The notes: generated by a model from the sequence alone, not told the origin. Positions 1 through 9,261 are shown, counted from the stretch's first letter. The stretch is 64,000 nucleotides of DNA from Roseibium marinum (GCF_002906165.1 NZ_PPCN01000002.1:372001-436000), one strand, 5' to 3'. Translations and numbers: made by a program.

Positions 1-275
1 TCTATATCGATGCGGACGAAAAACTGCTGCGCAAGTGGTATGTCGACCGGTTCATGCAGTTGAGGGAGACGGCCTTCCGCGATCCCGGTTCCTACTTCCA
101 CAAATATTCCCGTATTTCGGATGAGGAAGCGACGCAGACCGCCCACCGGATCTGGAACGAAATCAATCTGGTGAACCTGCGCGAAAACATCCTGCCGACC
201 CGGCCGAGAGCCGATCTGATCCTGTCGAAAAACGCCAGCCACCGGATTTCCAAGGTGGCGCTGCGCAAGATCTGA
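1..275 (+). CDS. coaA: Type I pantothenate kinase, 3' end only
   Basis: This is the C-terminal 90 residues of a gene that begins before the window; the first full codon is at base 3. Pantothenate kinase carries out the first, ATP-dependent step of coenzyme A synthesis in the cytoplasm. The visible part has family hallmarks: YIDAD followed by the KWYVDRF helix, the [10 protein letters not shown] segment, and the run [16 protein letters not shown] that ends in a short basic tail (VALRKI). Length and ending match the usual C-terminus of bacterial type I enzymes. A strong hairpin follows 38 bases after the stop. The last ~20 bases of the gene are repeated at about 2551-2569, at the edge of a tandem duplication. 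The CoaBC gene at 57659-58882 acts later in the same pathway. Confidence 0.9.
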   Translation, partial: YIDADEKLLRKWYVDRFMQLRETAFRDPGSYFHKYSRISDEEATQTAHRIWNEINLVNLRENILPTRPRADLILSKNASHRISKVALRKI

Positions 276-1299
276 AACTCTCCCGGTCGGCGATCCGCCG
301 ATCCAATGCAAAACGCCCGCGGCTTTTCAGAGCCGCGGGCGCTTTTTGTCGGGTATCGGTCTTCTGTCAGGCGGCGGAGCGCTTGCTGACTTCCTGCAGG
401 AAGTTGGCGACCTGGCTGCGCAGCATGGAAGCGTTTTCCTTCAGCTGTTGGGCGGAGGAATCCACCTTCTCCGCGGTGTCGCGGGTGTTTTCGGAAGCTT
501 TCGAAACCGATTCGATGTTGGTCGTCACCTCGACCGTGCTGCGCGACGCCTCGGTGGCGTTGCTTGCGATTTCCTGCGTGGCGACCCCCTGCTCCTCGAC
601 AGAGGAGGCGATGGAAGAGGCGATTTCGTTCATGTTGTTGATGATCTCGGTCACCGACGAGATCGCGCTTGCGGCGTGGCCGGTCTCTTCCTGGATCGCG
701 GTGATCTGGCTGGAGATGTCCTCGGTCGCCTTCGACGTCTGCGTCGCGAGTTCCTTCACCTCGGAGGCAACAACCGCAAAGCCCCTGCCGGCTTCGCCGG
801 CGCGGGCGGCCTCGATGGTCGCGTTGAGCGCAAGCAGGTTGGTCTGCTCGGCGATTGCCTGAATGAGAGTGACGACCTCACCGATCCGGGTGGCGGCTTC
901 CGACAGTCCGTTCATGCGCTGGTTCGTCGATTGGGCTTCGCCCGCGGCTCGGGCGGCAATTTCGCTGGAAGCCTGAACCTGCCTGCGGATCTCGTTGACC
1001 GAAGCGGACAGTTCTTCCGCGGCGGCGGCAACCGTTTCCACGTTGTGGGACGCCTGGGAGGACGCGCTGGACACGAGGCCGCTCTGCTCGGTTGTCCGGG
1101 CGGCAACGCCGGTCATGTCGCTCGAGGCCGCTTGCAGGTTCTCCACCGAGCTGTCGATGATGCTCATCATCTCCGTGATCTGGCGGTCGAACTCGCTGCT
1201 GAGTTGCTGGATTTCCGCCCCCCTGCGAGCAGCGTCCTCCTGAGCGTTGTTCTGCTGGTCTTCAAGTTCGCGCCGGGCGGATTCGTTGCGGACGAAGAC
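254..1299. repeat. Duplicated block, copy A (partner 2551-3596)
   Basis: From the last bases of coaA through the terminator and the signalling half of the first chemoreceptor gene, this block matches the segment 2297 bases downstream almost base for base. I see two or three mismatch clusters just after coaA and one silent change in the chemoreceptor (448 against 2745). Identity stops sharply at 1299/3596, inside the HAMP-proximal codons. The pattern fits a tandem duplication later homogenised by gene conversion. Confidence 0.9.
314..347. terminator. Bidirectional rho-independent terminator between coaA and chemoreceptor 1
   Basis: An 11 bp perfect GC-rich stem (314-324 with 331-341) encloses a six-base loop and is followed by CTTTTT on the plus strand. 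On the minus strand the same stem is followed by GTTTTGC. It lies between two convergent genes and can serve both. An identical copy is at 2611-2644. Confidence 0.85.
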
Positions 1300-2058
1300 C
1301 TCCATGGCTGCAGCCATCTGGCCGATCTCGTCACCGCGGTCAGTTCCTTCGATCACGATATCCGTATTGCCGTCTGCCAGGGTACTCATGTTCGCTGTCA
1401 GAGCGCGCAGCGGCCGGACGAGGCTGCGGATCGCGAAATAGGCGATCGAGCCGGCCAGCACCGCGCCGATGAGGGTAAGGGCGATGATCATGATCGCCTG
1501 GTTCCAGAACGCGGCTTCCAGATCGTCGGTGTAAACGCCGGTGCCGATCATCCATTGCCAGGGATCGAATGCTTTGGCGTGACTCCATTTTTCGATCGGC
1601 ACATCGTCGCCGGAACGTGGCCACAGGTACAGCAGGTTTCCGCCACCGTTGCGGCCCAGCTTGACGAGTTCAGGAATGATTTTGACGCCGTTCGCATCTT
1701 TGAGGCCCGACAGATCCGTGCCGATGAGAGAGGCTTTGGCATGGGAAACGGCAATGGAGTCATAGTTGAAAACGAAGATATAGTTTTCTCCGTTCTCGAA
1801 CCGCATTGCAGAAATCGCTTCGACCGCGCGTTGCTGCGCTTCCTCTTTCGAAAGGTCGCCTGACTTCTCCAGTTCGTGATAGCGCTCGGCAATCTTCGTC
1901 GCGGTATCGGTGATATCGGCGATCTTGACCAGACGCTCCTCAAGCATGGCATCCTTGAGTGAGTTCAGTGAAATGCCCGCAAGTGCAATTGAGAAAATGG
2001 CGATAGCGAGGACTGGAGTAGAGATTTTCCAGGCCAATGGCCAACGTGCGAATGACAT
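367..2058 (-). CDS. Methyl-accepting chemotaxis protein (sCache-HAMP-MA), copy 1
   Basis: A 563-residue inner-membrane chemoreceptor. Order of parts: TM1 near residues 11-31; a periplasmic single-Cache type sensor of roughly residues 32-187, with the [12 protein letters not shown] core and the [13 protein letters not shown] ending typical of this Cache class; TM2 near 188-212; HAMP; then a long coiled-coil MA signalling domain. The MA hairpin tip, containing [20 protein letters not shown], contacts CheA and CheW. The sensor probably binds a small organic ligand; which one cannot be told. Residues 248-563 are identical to the receptor at 2664-4355, whereas residues 1-247 are only about half identical, so the two likely feed the same array with different ligands. 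It converges on coaA through a shared terminator. No che genes are in the window. Confidence 0.93.
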   Translation of the reverse strand: MSFARWPLAWKISTPVLAIAIFSIALAGISLNSLKDAMLEERLVKIADITDTATKIAERYHELEKSGDLSKEEAQQRAVEAISAMRFENGENYIFVFNYDSIAVSHAKASLIGTDLSGLKDANGVKIIPELVKLGRNGGGNLLYLWPRSGDDVPIEKWSHAKAFDPWQWMIGTGVYTDDLEAAFWNQAIMIIALTLIGAVLAGSIAYFAIRSLVRPLRALTANMSTLADGNTDIVIEGTDRGDEIGQMAAAMEVFVRNESARRELEDQQNNAQEDAARRGAEIQQLSSEFDRQITEMMSIIDSSVENLQAASSDMTGVAARTTEQSGLVSSASSQASHNVETVAAAAEELSASVNEIRRQVQASSEIAARAAGEAQSTNQRMNGLSEAATRIGEVVTLIQAIAEQTNLLALNATIEAARAGEAGRGFAVVASEVKELATQTSKATEDISSQITAIQEETGHAASAISSVTEIINNMNEIASSIASSVEEQGVATQEIASNATEASRSTVEVTTNIESVSKASENTRDTAEKVDSSAQQLKENASMLRSQVANFLQEVSKRSAA

Positions 2059-2226
2059 GACAGGTTTTTCCTCTCGGTTTACTTAACCAAGAGGAGTGGG
2101 CGAAATACATGACTAAAGATTTAAAAACCGGGGTTCACCCAAATTAAATTTGGTTAATAGGCAAAAATGACAATAAAAATATTGCCAATCCTAGGTATTC
2201 AAAAAATGAATTCTTCTCATAATTGC

Positions 2227-2501
2227 TGTATTTCATCGGCGGGTGCAGAAAATGTCGGATCCTGCCTCTTCTCCGGGGACACCGAAGGCGCCGTCTGAAA
2301 CGATCTGCTGCGGAAGGGCGCAGGTTGCCACGAACAGGCGCACCGGATTGGCGCTTCCGCTCAGCGAAACCGCGTATGCGGGGAGGCCTTCCACGGCAAT
2401 CTACAGTTCGCTCCGACGGATCATCTCTTCCCAGAGCGGATCGCTCATTTCGATGATGTCAGGACGGGTGTGAAACGGGCATGAGCAGCATAGTGCCGTA
2501 T
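2227..2501 (-). pseudogene. Eroded copy of the VHL-domain secreted-protein gene
   Basis: Three disjoint pieces of the gene at 4550-6385 are stitched together here. They are the last ~20 bases of the coding sequence (matching about 4550-4570), an internal stretch (matching about 5212-5416), and the signal-peptide start region (matching about 6339-6385). Two internal deletions of roughly 640 and 920 bases account for the loss. The position equivalent to the ATG now reads ATA (2499-2501). The homology continues upstream to about 2540, through the former promoter-proximal region. It is therefore the left-hand copy of the tandem duplication, now non-functional. Confidence 0.85.
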
Positions 2502-2550
2502 GTGCGATCTCCATCGGAACGCTGGATCGACCTGCTTTCATTCAATTGAA

Positions 2551-3596
2551 GGTCGCGCTGCGCAAGATCTGAAACTCTTCGGGTCGGCGATCCGCCGATC
2601 CAATGCAAAACGCCCGCGGCTTTTCAGAGCCGCGGGCGCTTTTTGTCGGGTATCGGTCTTCTGTCAGGCGGCGGAGCGCTTGCTGACTTCCTGCAGGAAG
2701 TTGGCGACCTGGCTGCGCAGCATGGAAGCGTTTTCCTTCAGCTGCTGGGCGGAGGAATCCACCTTCTCCGCGGTGTCGCGGGTGTTTTCGGAAGCTTTCG
2801 AAACCGATTCGATGTTGGTCGTCACCTCGACCGTGCTGCGCGACGCCTCGGTGGCGTTGCTTGCGATTTCCTGCGTGGCGACCCCCTGCTCCTCGACAGA
2901 GGAGGCGATGGAAGAGGCGATTTCGTTCATGTTGTTGATGATCTCGGTCACCGACGAGATCGCGCTTGCGGCGTGGCCGGTCTCTTCCTGGATCGCGGTG
3001 ATCTGGCTGGAGATGTCCTCGGTCGCCTTCGACGTCTGCGTCGCGAGTTCCTTCACCTCGGAGGCAACAACCGCAAAGCCCCTGCCGGCTTCGCCGGCGC
3101 GGGCGGCCTCGATGGTCGCGTTGAGCGCAAGCAGGTTGGTCTGCTCGGCGATTGCCTGAATGAGAGTGACGACCTCACCGATCCGGGTGGCGGCTTCCGA
3201 CAGTCCGTTCATGCGCTGGTTCGTCGATTGGGCTTCGCCCGCGGCTCGGGCGGCAATTTCGCTGGAAGCCTGAACCTGCCTGCGGATCTCGTTGACCGAA
3301 GCGGACAGTTCTTCCGCGGCGGCGGCAACCGTTTCCACGTTGTGGGACGCCTGGGAGGACGCGCTGGACACGAGGCCGCTCTGCTCGGTTGTCCGGGCGG
3401 CAACGCCGGTCATGTCGCTCGAGGCCGCTTGCAGGTTCTCCACCGAGCTGTCGATGATGCTCATCATCTCCGTGATCTGGCGGTCGAACTCGCTGCTGAG
3501 TTGCTGGATTTCCGCCCCCCTGCGAGCAGCGTCCTCCTGAGCGTTGTTCTGCTGGTCTTCAAGTTCGCGCCGGGCGGATTCGTTGCGGACGAAGAC
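2551..3596. repeat. Duplicated block, copy B (partner 254-1299)
   Basis: Right-hand copy of the block described at 254-1299, at a constant offset of 2297 bases. It starts with about 20 bases of the coaA 3' end, which has no function here, and so marks the left border of the second duplication unit. It then includes the terminator and codons 248-563 of the second chemoreceptor. Confidence 0.9.
2611..2644. terminator. Duplicate of the coaA terminator
   Basis: Same 11 bp stem and T-tract as at 314-347, carried along by the tandem duplication. It lies directly downstream of the second chemoreceptor gene (minus strand), where the T-run on that strand is GTTTTGC. Confidence 0.8.
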
Positions 3597-4355
3597 TTCC
3601 ATGGCTGCAGCCATTTCACCGACTTCGTCACCGCGGTCCGCGCCGATGATTTCAATATCGGTATTGCCTTCGGCGAGCCGGCTCATGCTGCGGGTAAGGG
3701 AGCGCAAGGGTCCGACGACACTCCTGAAAGACAGGAATGCAATTGCGCCCGCAGCCAGGAAGCCGACAACCGCGAGAGAAATGACGATCAAGGCCCGGCT
3801 CCAGTAGGCATTCCTCAGGTCTTCGATGTAGACACCTGTTGAAATGCTCCATTGCCAGGGTTCGAAGCCCTTGGCATAGGCCCACTTCTCGATAGGGGTT
3901 TCCTCGCCTTTTCGGGGCCAGTGATATGTTACGAAGCCACCACCGGCGCGAGCGGCACCAATCAAATTTCCGTTTATGTCAACGCCGTTGATGTCTTTCA
4001 GGCCGGATTGATCCGTGCCAACGAGTCTCGCAAGCGGATGGTACACCATGACCGAGTTATAGCTGGTGACGGACATGTAGTTGGAACCATCCTCGTAGCG
4101 CATCGCTCCAAGCGCTTCGATCGCACGCTCCTGAGCCTGCTCTTTCGTCAGAGCTCCGGATTTCTCGTGTTCATGATACCGCGCAACAATGGTTTCCGCT
4201 GTTTCCGCGATATCGCGGATTTTCGCCAGGCGTTCGTCCAACATCGCGGTGTTGAGCGAATTGAGCGACACGACACAAAGCGCGACCGCGAACACCGCGA
4301 TGACGGCGACCGGAGCGCAGATTTTCCAGGCCAGGGGCAAACGTAAAAAGGACAT
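2664..4355 (-). CDS. Methyl-accepting chemotaxis protein (sCache-HAMP-MA), copy 2
   Basis: A 563-residue chemoreceptor of the same length and layout as the one at 367-2058: TM1 near 11-31, a single-Cache periplasmic domain, TM2 near 188-212, HAMP and an MA signalling domain. The sensor has diverged: the segment around residues 92-108 reads [17 protein letters not shown] where copy 1 has [17 protein letters not shown]. The [10 protein letters not shown] motif before the shared block also differs slightly. From residue 248 on the two proteins are identical. This points to receptor diversification by duplication, with the CheA/CheW-contacting half kept uniform. The ~190 bases between this gene and the next (4356-4549) are AT-rich and probably hold its promoter. 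Confidence 0.93.
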   Translation of the reverse strand: MSFLRLPLAWKICAPVAVIAVFAVALCVVSLNSLNTAMLDERLAKIRDIAETAETIVARYHEHEKSGALTKEQAQERAIEALGAMRYEDGSNYMSVTSYNSVMVYHPLARLVGTDQSGLKDINGVDINGNLIGAARAGGGFVTYHWPRKGEETPIEKWAYAKGFEPWQWSISTGVYIEDLRNAYWSRALIVISLAVVGFLAAGAIAFLSFRSVVGPLRSLTRSMSRLAEGNTDIEIIGADRGDEVGEMAAAMEVFVRNESARRELEDQQNNAQEDAARRGAEIQQLSSEFDRQITEMMSIIDSSVENLQAASSDMTGVAARTTEQSGLVSSASSQASHNVETVAAAAEELSASVNEIRRQVQASSEIAARAAGEAQSTNQRMNGLSEAATRIGEVVTLIQAIAEQTNLLALNATIEAARAGEAGRGFAVVASEVKELATQTSKATEDISSQITAIQEETGHAASAISSVTEIINNMNEIASSIASSVEEQGVATQEIASNATEASRSTVEVTTNIESVSKASENTRDTAEKVDSSAQQLKENASMLRSQVANFLQEVSKRSAA

Positions 4356-4549
4356 GGTTTTCTTCCGTTCGGGAACATTGAGGCAGGGACTAACGGAGAA
4401 AGCTGACCAAATAGATAATTAGGGCCCGATCAAAATCAGAAAACATTCTGATATTGTGATAAAAATCAATGGTATAAATACACAATTTTCCAAAACACTC
4501 GACTGTCTTGGAAGGTTTTGACCGAATTCGGAAAACGGTGTGTCGCAGA

Positions 4550-6385
4550 TCATCGGCGGGCGCAGAAAACCTCCCTGAGGCCCGGACGCGACCAGGTCGC
4601 GTTCTGGATCTGGCCTTTCAACACATGTCCCTGCGATTCGAAGTAAAAGGTGTTTGCGCTGCCTGCCCGCGGCAGGGTCACGGCGCCATATCCCATTTCC
4701 GCGACAGTTGCGCTTTGCCCGTCCGGAGAAAAGACCACATTCAGGTCGATACCGGTGGTGCACAGATAGTCGGCGACATTCGTGCGGGCGGCCTGCTGTC
4801 CGATAGCGGGCTGATTGGCACTGCCGACATCGCCGGGCGGCACAGGTCCTGCCGGAAAGCCGTTGTTCTGCGGGGCGTTCGGAAATCCCCCCGGATCGCC
4901 GAACGGATTAGTGACATTGCCACCGCCAGGATTGAAATTCGCGGGACCGTTGATGACGACTTCCCGATAAGGGGTCTTTGTCACATAGACCCCGCGGCAT
5001 TCGCCGTTTGCACCGCGGACGGACCAGGCATGCGATACATAGGTCTGCTGCTCGAGAATTTGTCCCGGCTCGAGACGGGCATAGGGCCGCTCTCCACCGC
5101 GATAATCGATCCAGTGAACTTCAATCGGCTGGCGGCTGGCATTGCGGAAGACGATCTGGCCGGGACGGACGGCTTCCACGGACCGGATGCGGCCGAGCTC
5201 GGCGCAGGAAACGTCGGACCCTGCCTCTTCCCCCGGAACACCGAAGGCGCCGTCTGAAACGATCTGCTGCGGCGGGGCGCAGGTCGCCACGAACAGGCGC
5301 ACCGGATTGGCGCTTCCGCGCAGCGAAACCGCGTATGCGGGCAGGCCTTCCACGGCGATCGACAGTTCGCTCTGGCGGATCATCTCTTCCCAGAGCGGAT
5401 CGGCCATTTCGATATTGACTTCCGGCAGGGACAGGCCGGCCTCGTTTGACGCCGAGGAGCCAAACGCGTTGTAGCTGCTTTCGAAGTCACCGGCGGTGAT
5501 ACGCACGGCCTGCGGCATCCCTTCGAGAAGTCCGGCGGGGGCCTGCTGGAACGTCAGCCTGGCGAAGCCGGACTGGTTGCTGCATTCGGCCCGGAAATCC
5601 CGGTCGTCCGTCTGGTCAACCGTATGCTGCAGAACGGTCAGGGATCCCGGCTGACTGCCCGGTTCCGCGAACCATTGCCGGTCTTCCCTCGGCGTAACGA
5701 GCACCGGTTGGGCATTTCCGCTTCCGCCATCTGAAAGTCTGTCGCGGACGATCGTCTCCAGATCACCGGAAATACGGGCCGTTTCGGTGCCTTCCTGGTC
5801 CGGGGTCGAAATGGGTGTGTCCACCCGCTCAAGAGGCTCCAGGCCGCCGGGCTCGGCCGGAGGGCTGATCTCGGTGATGGTGGCGTTGCTGTCGTCCACC
5901 GGCTTGCGGGAGGAAGGCGTCTCCGTTTGCGGCCGGGCGGCGGTTTCAGGTGAAGTGCTTGACACGGGCCCGGCGGCCGTTCCCGAGTTGGTTCCGACCA
6001 CGCGCGCCGCGGCGCCGGGTTTACCGTCGCTGGAGACATCCACCACCAGCGTGTTGCCGCTGCAGATATCCGCGTCACGGTGCAGGACGCGGCTGTTTTC
6101 AAGAGTGACTTCCAGCTTCACGTCACAGGGCGGCAATTTATTGTCGCTGCCCATCGTGTCGATGACGACGCCCTTGCCGTCCCGGCTGATGATCGGCCGG
6201 TACTTCTTGTTGACGGTAATCGAACGGATGCCGGGTTCCGGCGGTTCCACGTTGACGCGCACGGTTTCCGGAACGGACTGGGCGTGGGCAACAAGGCCGG
6301 AAAACGGCAGGAAAAGACCGCCAACCGCGAGTAAGCCGGATGTCAGCACGGGTGCGAAACGGGCATGAGCAGCATAGTGCCGCAT
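4550..6385 (-). CDS. Exported protein with VHL-beta-like and MliC-like domains
   Basis: A 611-residue protein with a signal peptide (hydrophobic core about residues 11-34, likely cut after AHA near 35), so periplasmic or outer-envelope. Visible parts: an N-terminal beta-rich domain (40-130), a Pro/Thr/Ser-rich linker (135-235), a beta domain with two Cys (about 260-372), a segment at 396-468 and a Pro/Gly/Asn-rich linker (480-535). Residues 536-611 resemble the MliC lysozyme-inhibitor fold (YLCTTG, AVTLP, terminal Cys). The 396-468 segment follows the beta domain of human VHL closely: VFRNAS, VHWIDYRGGERPY, LEPG, then TYVSHAW and GVYV. VHL-like beta domains are known in some bacterial proteins, but their role is unclear, so I assign no function. 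It is transcribed towards chemoreceptor 2. A scar of a second copy is at 2227-2501. Confidence 0.75.
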   Translation of the reverse strand: MRHYAAHARFAPVLTSGLLAVGGLFLPFSGLVAHAQSVPETVRVNVEPPEPGIRSITVNKKYRPIISRDGKGVVIDTMGSDNKLPPCDVKLEVTLENSRVLHRDADICSGNTLVVDVSSDGKPGAAARVVGTNSGTAAGPVSSTSPETAARPQTETPSSRKPVDDSNATITEISPPAEPGGLEPLERVDTPISTPDQEGTETARISGDLETIVRDRLSDGGSGNAQPVLVTPREDRQWFAEPGSQPGSLTVLQHTVDQTDDRDFRAECSNQSGFARLTFQQAPAGLLEGMPQAVRITAGDFESSYNAFGSSASNEAGLSLPEVNIEMADPLWEEMIRQSELSIAVEGLPAYAVSLRGSANPVRLFVATCAPPQQIVSDGAFGVPGEEAGSDVSCAELGRIRSVEAVRPGQIVFRNASRQPIEVHWIDYRGGERPYARLEPGQILEQQTYVSHAWSVRGANGECRGVYVTKTPYREVVINGPANFNPGGGNVTNPFGDPGGFPNAPQNNGFPAGPVPPGDVGSANQPAIGQQAARTNVADYLCTTGIDLNVVFSPDGQSATVAEMGYGAVTLPRAGSANTFYFESQGHVLKGQIQNATWSRPGLREVFCARR

Positions 6386-6407
6386 GTGCGATCTCCATCG
6401 GAGCGCT

Positions 6408-6503
6408 GGATCGACCTGCTTTCATCTGCATGAAGGCCGCAAGTCGATCGATCTGAAATTATTGGAGCGTCTTATCCGCACTGACCGGATTGCAGGATGC
6501 TCC
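6408..6503. repeat. Dispersed palindromic intergenic repeat, copy 1
   Basis: About 96 bases starting GGATCGAC and ending GGATGCTCC. The right part (6464-6503) is an imperfect inverted repeat, GGAGCGTC facing GATGCTCC. Related copies are at 14181-14278 and 16063-16166. The left edge of this element is also present at 2515-2540, where the duplication junction cuts it. Confidence 0.6.
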
Positions 6504-6609
6504 AGGGAACCACCGAACGGGATTACTTAGGCAAAGTGGCGCGGAAAGGGCAACCCTGCAACCGGACAACACCGGCCGTGACCTGGGCTGTCCTCAAATT
6601 TCCCCGGTT

Positions 6610-7167
6610 TCAGCGCGGCGCGCGTTTGGCGAGAATCCGCTGCAGCGTGCGCCGGTGCATGTTGAGCCGCCGCGCGGTTTCCGAAACGTTGCGGTCGCAG
6701 AGCTCATATACACGCTGAATGTGCTCCCAGCGCACCCGGTCGGCCGACATGGGATTTTCGGGCGGCTGCGCCTTGTCTTCCGGTTTGCGGGCCAGGGCGG
6801 CGAGGATGTCTTCGGGATCCGCGGGTTTGGCCAGATAGTCGATCGCTCCGAGTTTCACCGCGGTCACGGCCGTGGCTATATTGCCGTATCCGGTCAGGAC
6901 GATAGCTCGGGCATCCGGCCGTTTCTGATGGATCTTTTCAATTACGTCCAGACCGTTTCCGTCCTCCAGCCGCATGTCGACAATCGCGTAAGCCGGGGCA
7001 TGACGGGCGATCTTGATCGCCGCATCCTGGACACCATCCGCCGTTTCCGTTTCAAAGCCGCGCTTTTCCATGGCGCGCGCCAGTCTTTGCTGAAACGCCT
7101 TGTCATCGTCCACGATGAGCAGGCTCATGTCTTCCGTGGCGGGAAAGGACGTATTCTGATCCGTCAT
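6610..7167 (-). CDS. regA: Redox response regulator, RegA/ActR/PrrA family
   Basis: A 185-residue two-component response regulator. Residues 15-125 form the receiver domain: acidic pocket VDDD at 19-22, phospho-acceptor D64 in AIVDMRL, Thr in VLTGYG, and Lys in LAKPAD. A short proline-rich linker leads to a Fis-type helix-turn-helix at the C-terminus (NVSETARRLNMHRRTLQRIL), which is almost invariant in this family. RegA orthologues control respiration, photosynthesis, carbon and nitrogen fixation genes according to redox state. The partner kinase gene lies upstream on the same strand with only 71 bases between, so they are probably co-transcribed. The length is usual for the family. Confidence 0.92.
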   Translation of the reverse strand: MTDQNTSFPATEDMSLLIVDDDKAFQQRLARAMEKRGFETETADGVQDAAIKIARHAPAYAIVDMRLEDGNGLDVIEKIHQKRPDARAIVLTGYGNIATAVTAVKLGAIDYLAKPADPEDILAALARKPEDKAQPPENPMSADRVRWEHIQRVYELCDRNVSETARRLNMHRRTLQRILAKRAPR

Positions 7168-7238
7168 GTCGCGTTACCGTATATTCTTGCGTGTGCGGCG
7201 ACCGGTCTTCGGTACACGGCACATCGCGTCTTTATGTG

Positions 7239-8585
7239 TCAGTTGCTGCTGTTATGGTGTGAAAAGGGCGGTTCGTCCACTCTGCCGTCATGTTCGAATA
7301 CGTCGCGCGGCCAGCTCACGCGGATATATGCGCCTGTTTGCGGCGGGGCCTGATTGTCCAGGCTGAGCTTGGCACCGGTGCGTTCCAGCAGGGTTTTGGC
7401 AATGAAAATGCCGAGGCCCAGCCCGCCGCCGGTTCCGTTTTGCGGCGCTTTTCCGCCACGTATCGAAACATACGGATCGCCGATCTTGCCGAGAATGTCG
7501 ACGGAAAATCCCGGACCGTCATCCTTGATCGAGATGGACAGCGTCTTGTCGTCCCAACTGGCGGAAACATCGACGCAGGAGGCCGCGAAATCAACGGCGT
7601 TTTCAACGAGATTGGCGAGGCCGTAGCGGATTGCCGCGTTTCGTGTCCCGACCGGTTCGCTCCCCTTGCCCTCACTGGTGCAATGGATGGCGACACCCGT
7701 CCCCCGGTGCGGATCGATGACATCCTCGAGAAGCTGTGACACGGGCATGCGCTGGTAGGTGCGGTCCTGTTCACTCGACAGGCTGGTGAGCTGCCGCAGG
7801 ATACCGCGGCAGCGTTCGGACTGCGAGCGGATCAGCGCCACGTCCTCCGCGCGGCTGTCGGCGTCGTCGAATTCGTCGGAAAGTTCCTTGGCAACGAGAT
7901 AGATGGTCGCCAGCGGCGTGCCCAGCTCATGCGCGGCCGCCGTCGCCAGACCGTCCAGGGCGTTGAGATGCTGCTCCCGGGCGAGCACCAGTTCTGTCGC
8001 GGCCAGTGCGTCCGCAAGCTGCCGCGCCTCCTCGGCGACCCTGAAGGCGTAGATCGCCATGAAGCCGAGAGTCGAGACGAGAGCAATCCAGATCCCGACC
8101 GAATAGACCACCGGCAGCCGGAACACCTCGTCCTCCGGCCAGGGCAGCGGCAGATGGAAAACCGCCAGCAACGTGGCGCAGGCGGTCGCCAGAATCCCCA
8201 GGATGAACGTGTGCCTGACCGACAGGCCTGTCGCCGAGACCATGACCGGCGCCATCAGCAGGAAGGCGAATGGATTGCCCAGGCCGCCGGTCAGCAGCAA
8301 CAGGCCGCTCATCTGCAGGATGTCGTAGGCGAGCTGCAGGGTGACAGCCCGATCCGACAGACGCATGGCCGAGGGCCAGCGGATCTTCAGGAAGATATTG
8401 AGCCAGGCCGAGAGCGCCACCATGGCGAAGGCGGCGCCTGCGGGCAGGGGATAGCCGAGCCCCACATGCACCACCAGGAGCGCCGCCGTCTGCCCGCCGA
8501 CGGCGAGCCAGCGCAGGCGCACCAGCGTATCGAGTTTCAGCCGCCTGTGCGGCAAGGTGATATGGGAGGCGGGTTGATCGGACAT
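7239..8585 (-). CDS. regB: Redox sensor histidine kinase, RegB/ActS/PrrB family
   Basis: A 448-residue membrane kinase with six predicted membrane segments (residues ~25-180). It carries the quinone-sensing heptapeptide GGLGNPF at 100-106, the phospho-acceptor H219 in AAAHELGTPLATI, and C259 in SERCRGIL, which sits where RegB has its redox-active cysteine. An HATPase domain follows (NLVENAVDFA, DDGPGF, GLGLGIFIAKTLL). Autophosphorylation is expected under reducing conditions, with transfer to the regulator at 6610-7167. The frame stays open to 8723, but I chose the ATG at 8585 because MSDQPASHITLPHRR gives the family's normal length and the extra 46 residues look non-conserved. It diverges from secB. 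Confidence 0.92.
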   Translation of the reverse strand: MSDQPASHITLPHRRLKLDTLVRLRWLAVGGQTAALLVVHVGLGYPLPAGAAFAMVALSAWLNIFLKIRWPSAMRLSDRAVTLQLAYDILQMSGLLLLTGGLGNPFAFLLMAPVMVSATGLSVRHTFILGILATACATLLAVFHLPLPWPEDEVFRLPVVYSVGIWIALVSTLGFMAIYAFRVAEEARQLADALAATELVLAREQHLNALDGLATAAAHELGTPLATIYLVAKELSDEFDDADSRAEDVALIRSQSERCRGILRQLTSLSSEQDRTYQRMPVSQLLEDVIDPHRGTGVAIHCTSEGKGSEPVGTRNAAIRYGLANLVENAVDFAASCVDVSASWDDKTLSISIKDDGPGFSVDILGKIGDPYVSIRGGKAPQNGTGGGLGLGIFIAKTLLERTGAKLSLDNQAPPQTGAYIRVSWPRDVFEHDGRVDEPPFSHHNSSN

Positions 8586-8760
8586 ATGGTTCTTTTGAAG
8601 CTGAATCGGGATGCTGGCAAGGCTGTGGTACTTGTGCCGGCCCGGCGTAGATGGTAGCCAGCCGCAGACAGGGTTGCCCGGCTGGCGCGGGCCGGCGGCC
8701 GGCTGGAGGATATTCCGGCTCATTATTTCAGATCAGCACCGCGAAACGGAACGAGACACG

Positions 8761-9261
8761 ATGACCGACACCAATGACAGCGGCGCACAGCCGCAGGCGG
8801 AAGGCGACGCAGCGCCGGGCATGCACATCCTTGGCCAGTACATCAAGGACCTGTCTTTCGAAAACCCGAATGCTCCCCGTTCGCTGGCCCAGGGCGAACA
8901 GCCGAAGCTCGATATCAATGTGAATGTCGGCGCACAGCAGATGGGAGATGACCAGTTCGAGGTTGTCCTGACCCTGAACGCCAAGGCCGAACGTCCGGAC
9001 ATGGTCATGTTCAACATCGAGCTGGTCTATGCCGGCATCTTCAAGATCACCGGTGTTCCGAAGGAGCACATGCATCCGTTCGTGATGATCGAATGCCCGC
9101 GCATGATCTTCCCGTTTGCCCGCAACATCCTGTCCGAAGCCACGCGCAACGGCGGTTTCCCGCCGCTGATGCTCGACCCGATCGACTTCGCCCAGCTCTA
9201 CCGCCAGAACATGGCCCAGCAGGCCGCGACCCAGCAGGCCGGTGAGCAGAAGCCGAACTGA
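8761..9261 (+). CDS. secB: Protein-export chaperone SecB
   Basis: A 166-residue cytoplasmic chaperone that keeps preproteins unfolded and hands them to SecA. Family signatures: GMHILGQYIKDLSFENPNAP near the N-terminus, the LNVNVGA-type strand (LDINVNVGAQ), FNIELVYAG, and the ECPRMIFPFARNILSEATRNGGFPPLML region, followed by the usual flexible Gln-rich tail. The start at 8761 is taken because MTDTND begins just before the conserved block; the upstream in-frame extension to 8611 is not SecB-like. In many Hyphomicrobiales secB lies next to fxsA; here fxsA is 26 kb away (34868). A terminator follows at 9288-9320. Confidence 0.95.
   Translation: MTDTNDSGAQPQAEGDAAPGMHILGQYIKDLSFENPNAPRSLAQGEQPKLDINVNVGAQQMGDDQFEVVLTLNAKAERPDMVMFNIELVYAGIFKITGVPKEHMHPFVMIECPRMIFPFARNILSEATRNGGFPPLMLDPIDFAQLYRQNMAQQAATQQAGEQKPN

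Noticed and set aside
346..1863. A long plus-strand open frame opposite chemoreceptor 1 (and the matching one at 2643-3842)
   Set aside because: Composition (His/Arg/Gly-rich, no motif) is what a high-GC antisense of an MCP gene gives; the minus-strand protein has full domain structure.
2144..2157. TTAA-N6-TTAA as a CtrA-type site upstream of chemoreceptor 1
   Set aside because: Spacing is six rather than seven and the region is AT-rich, so chance is likely.
8586..8723. N-terminal extension of the RegB-like kinase
   Set aside because: The extra 46 residues lie in the promoter region shared with secB and have no family resemblance.
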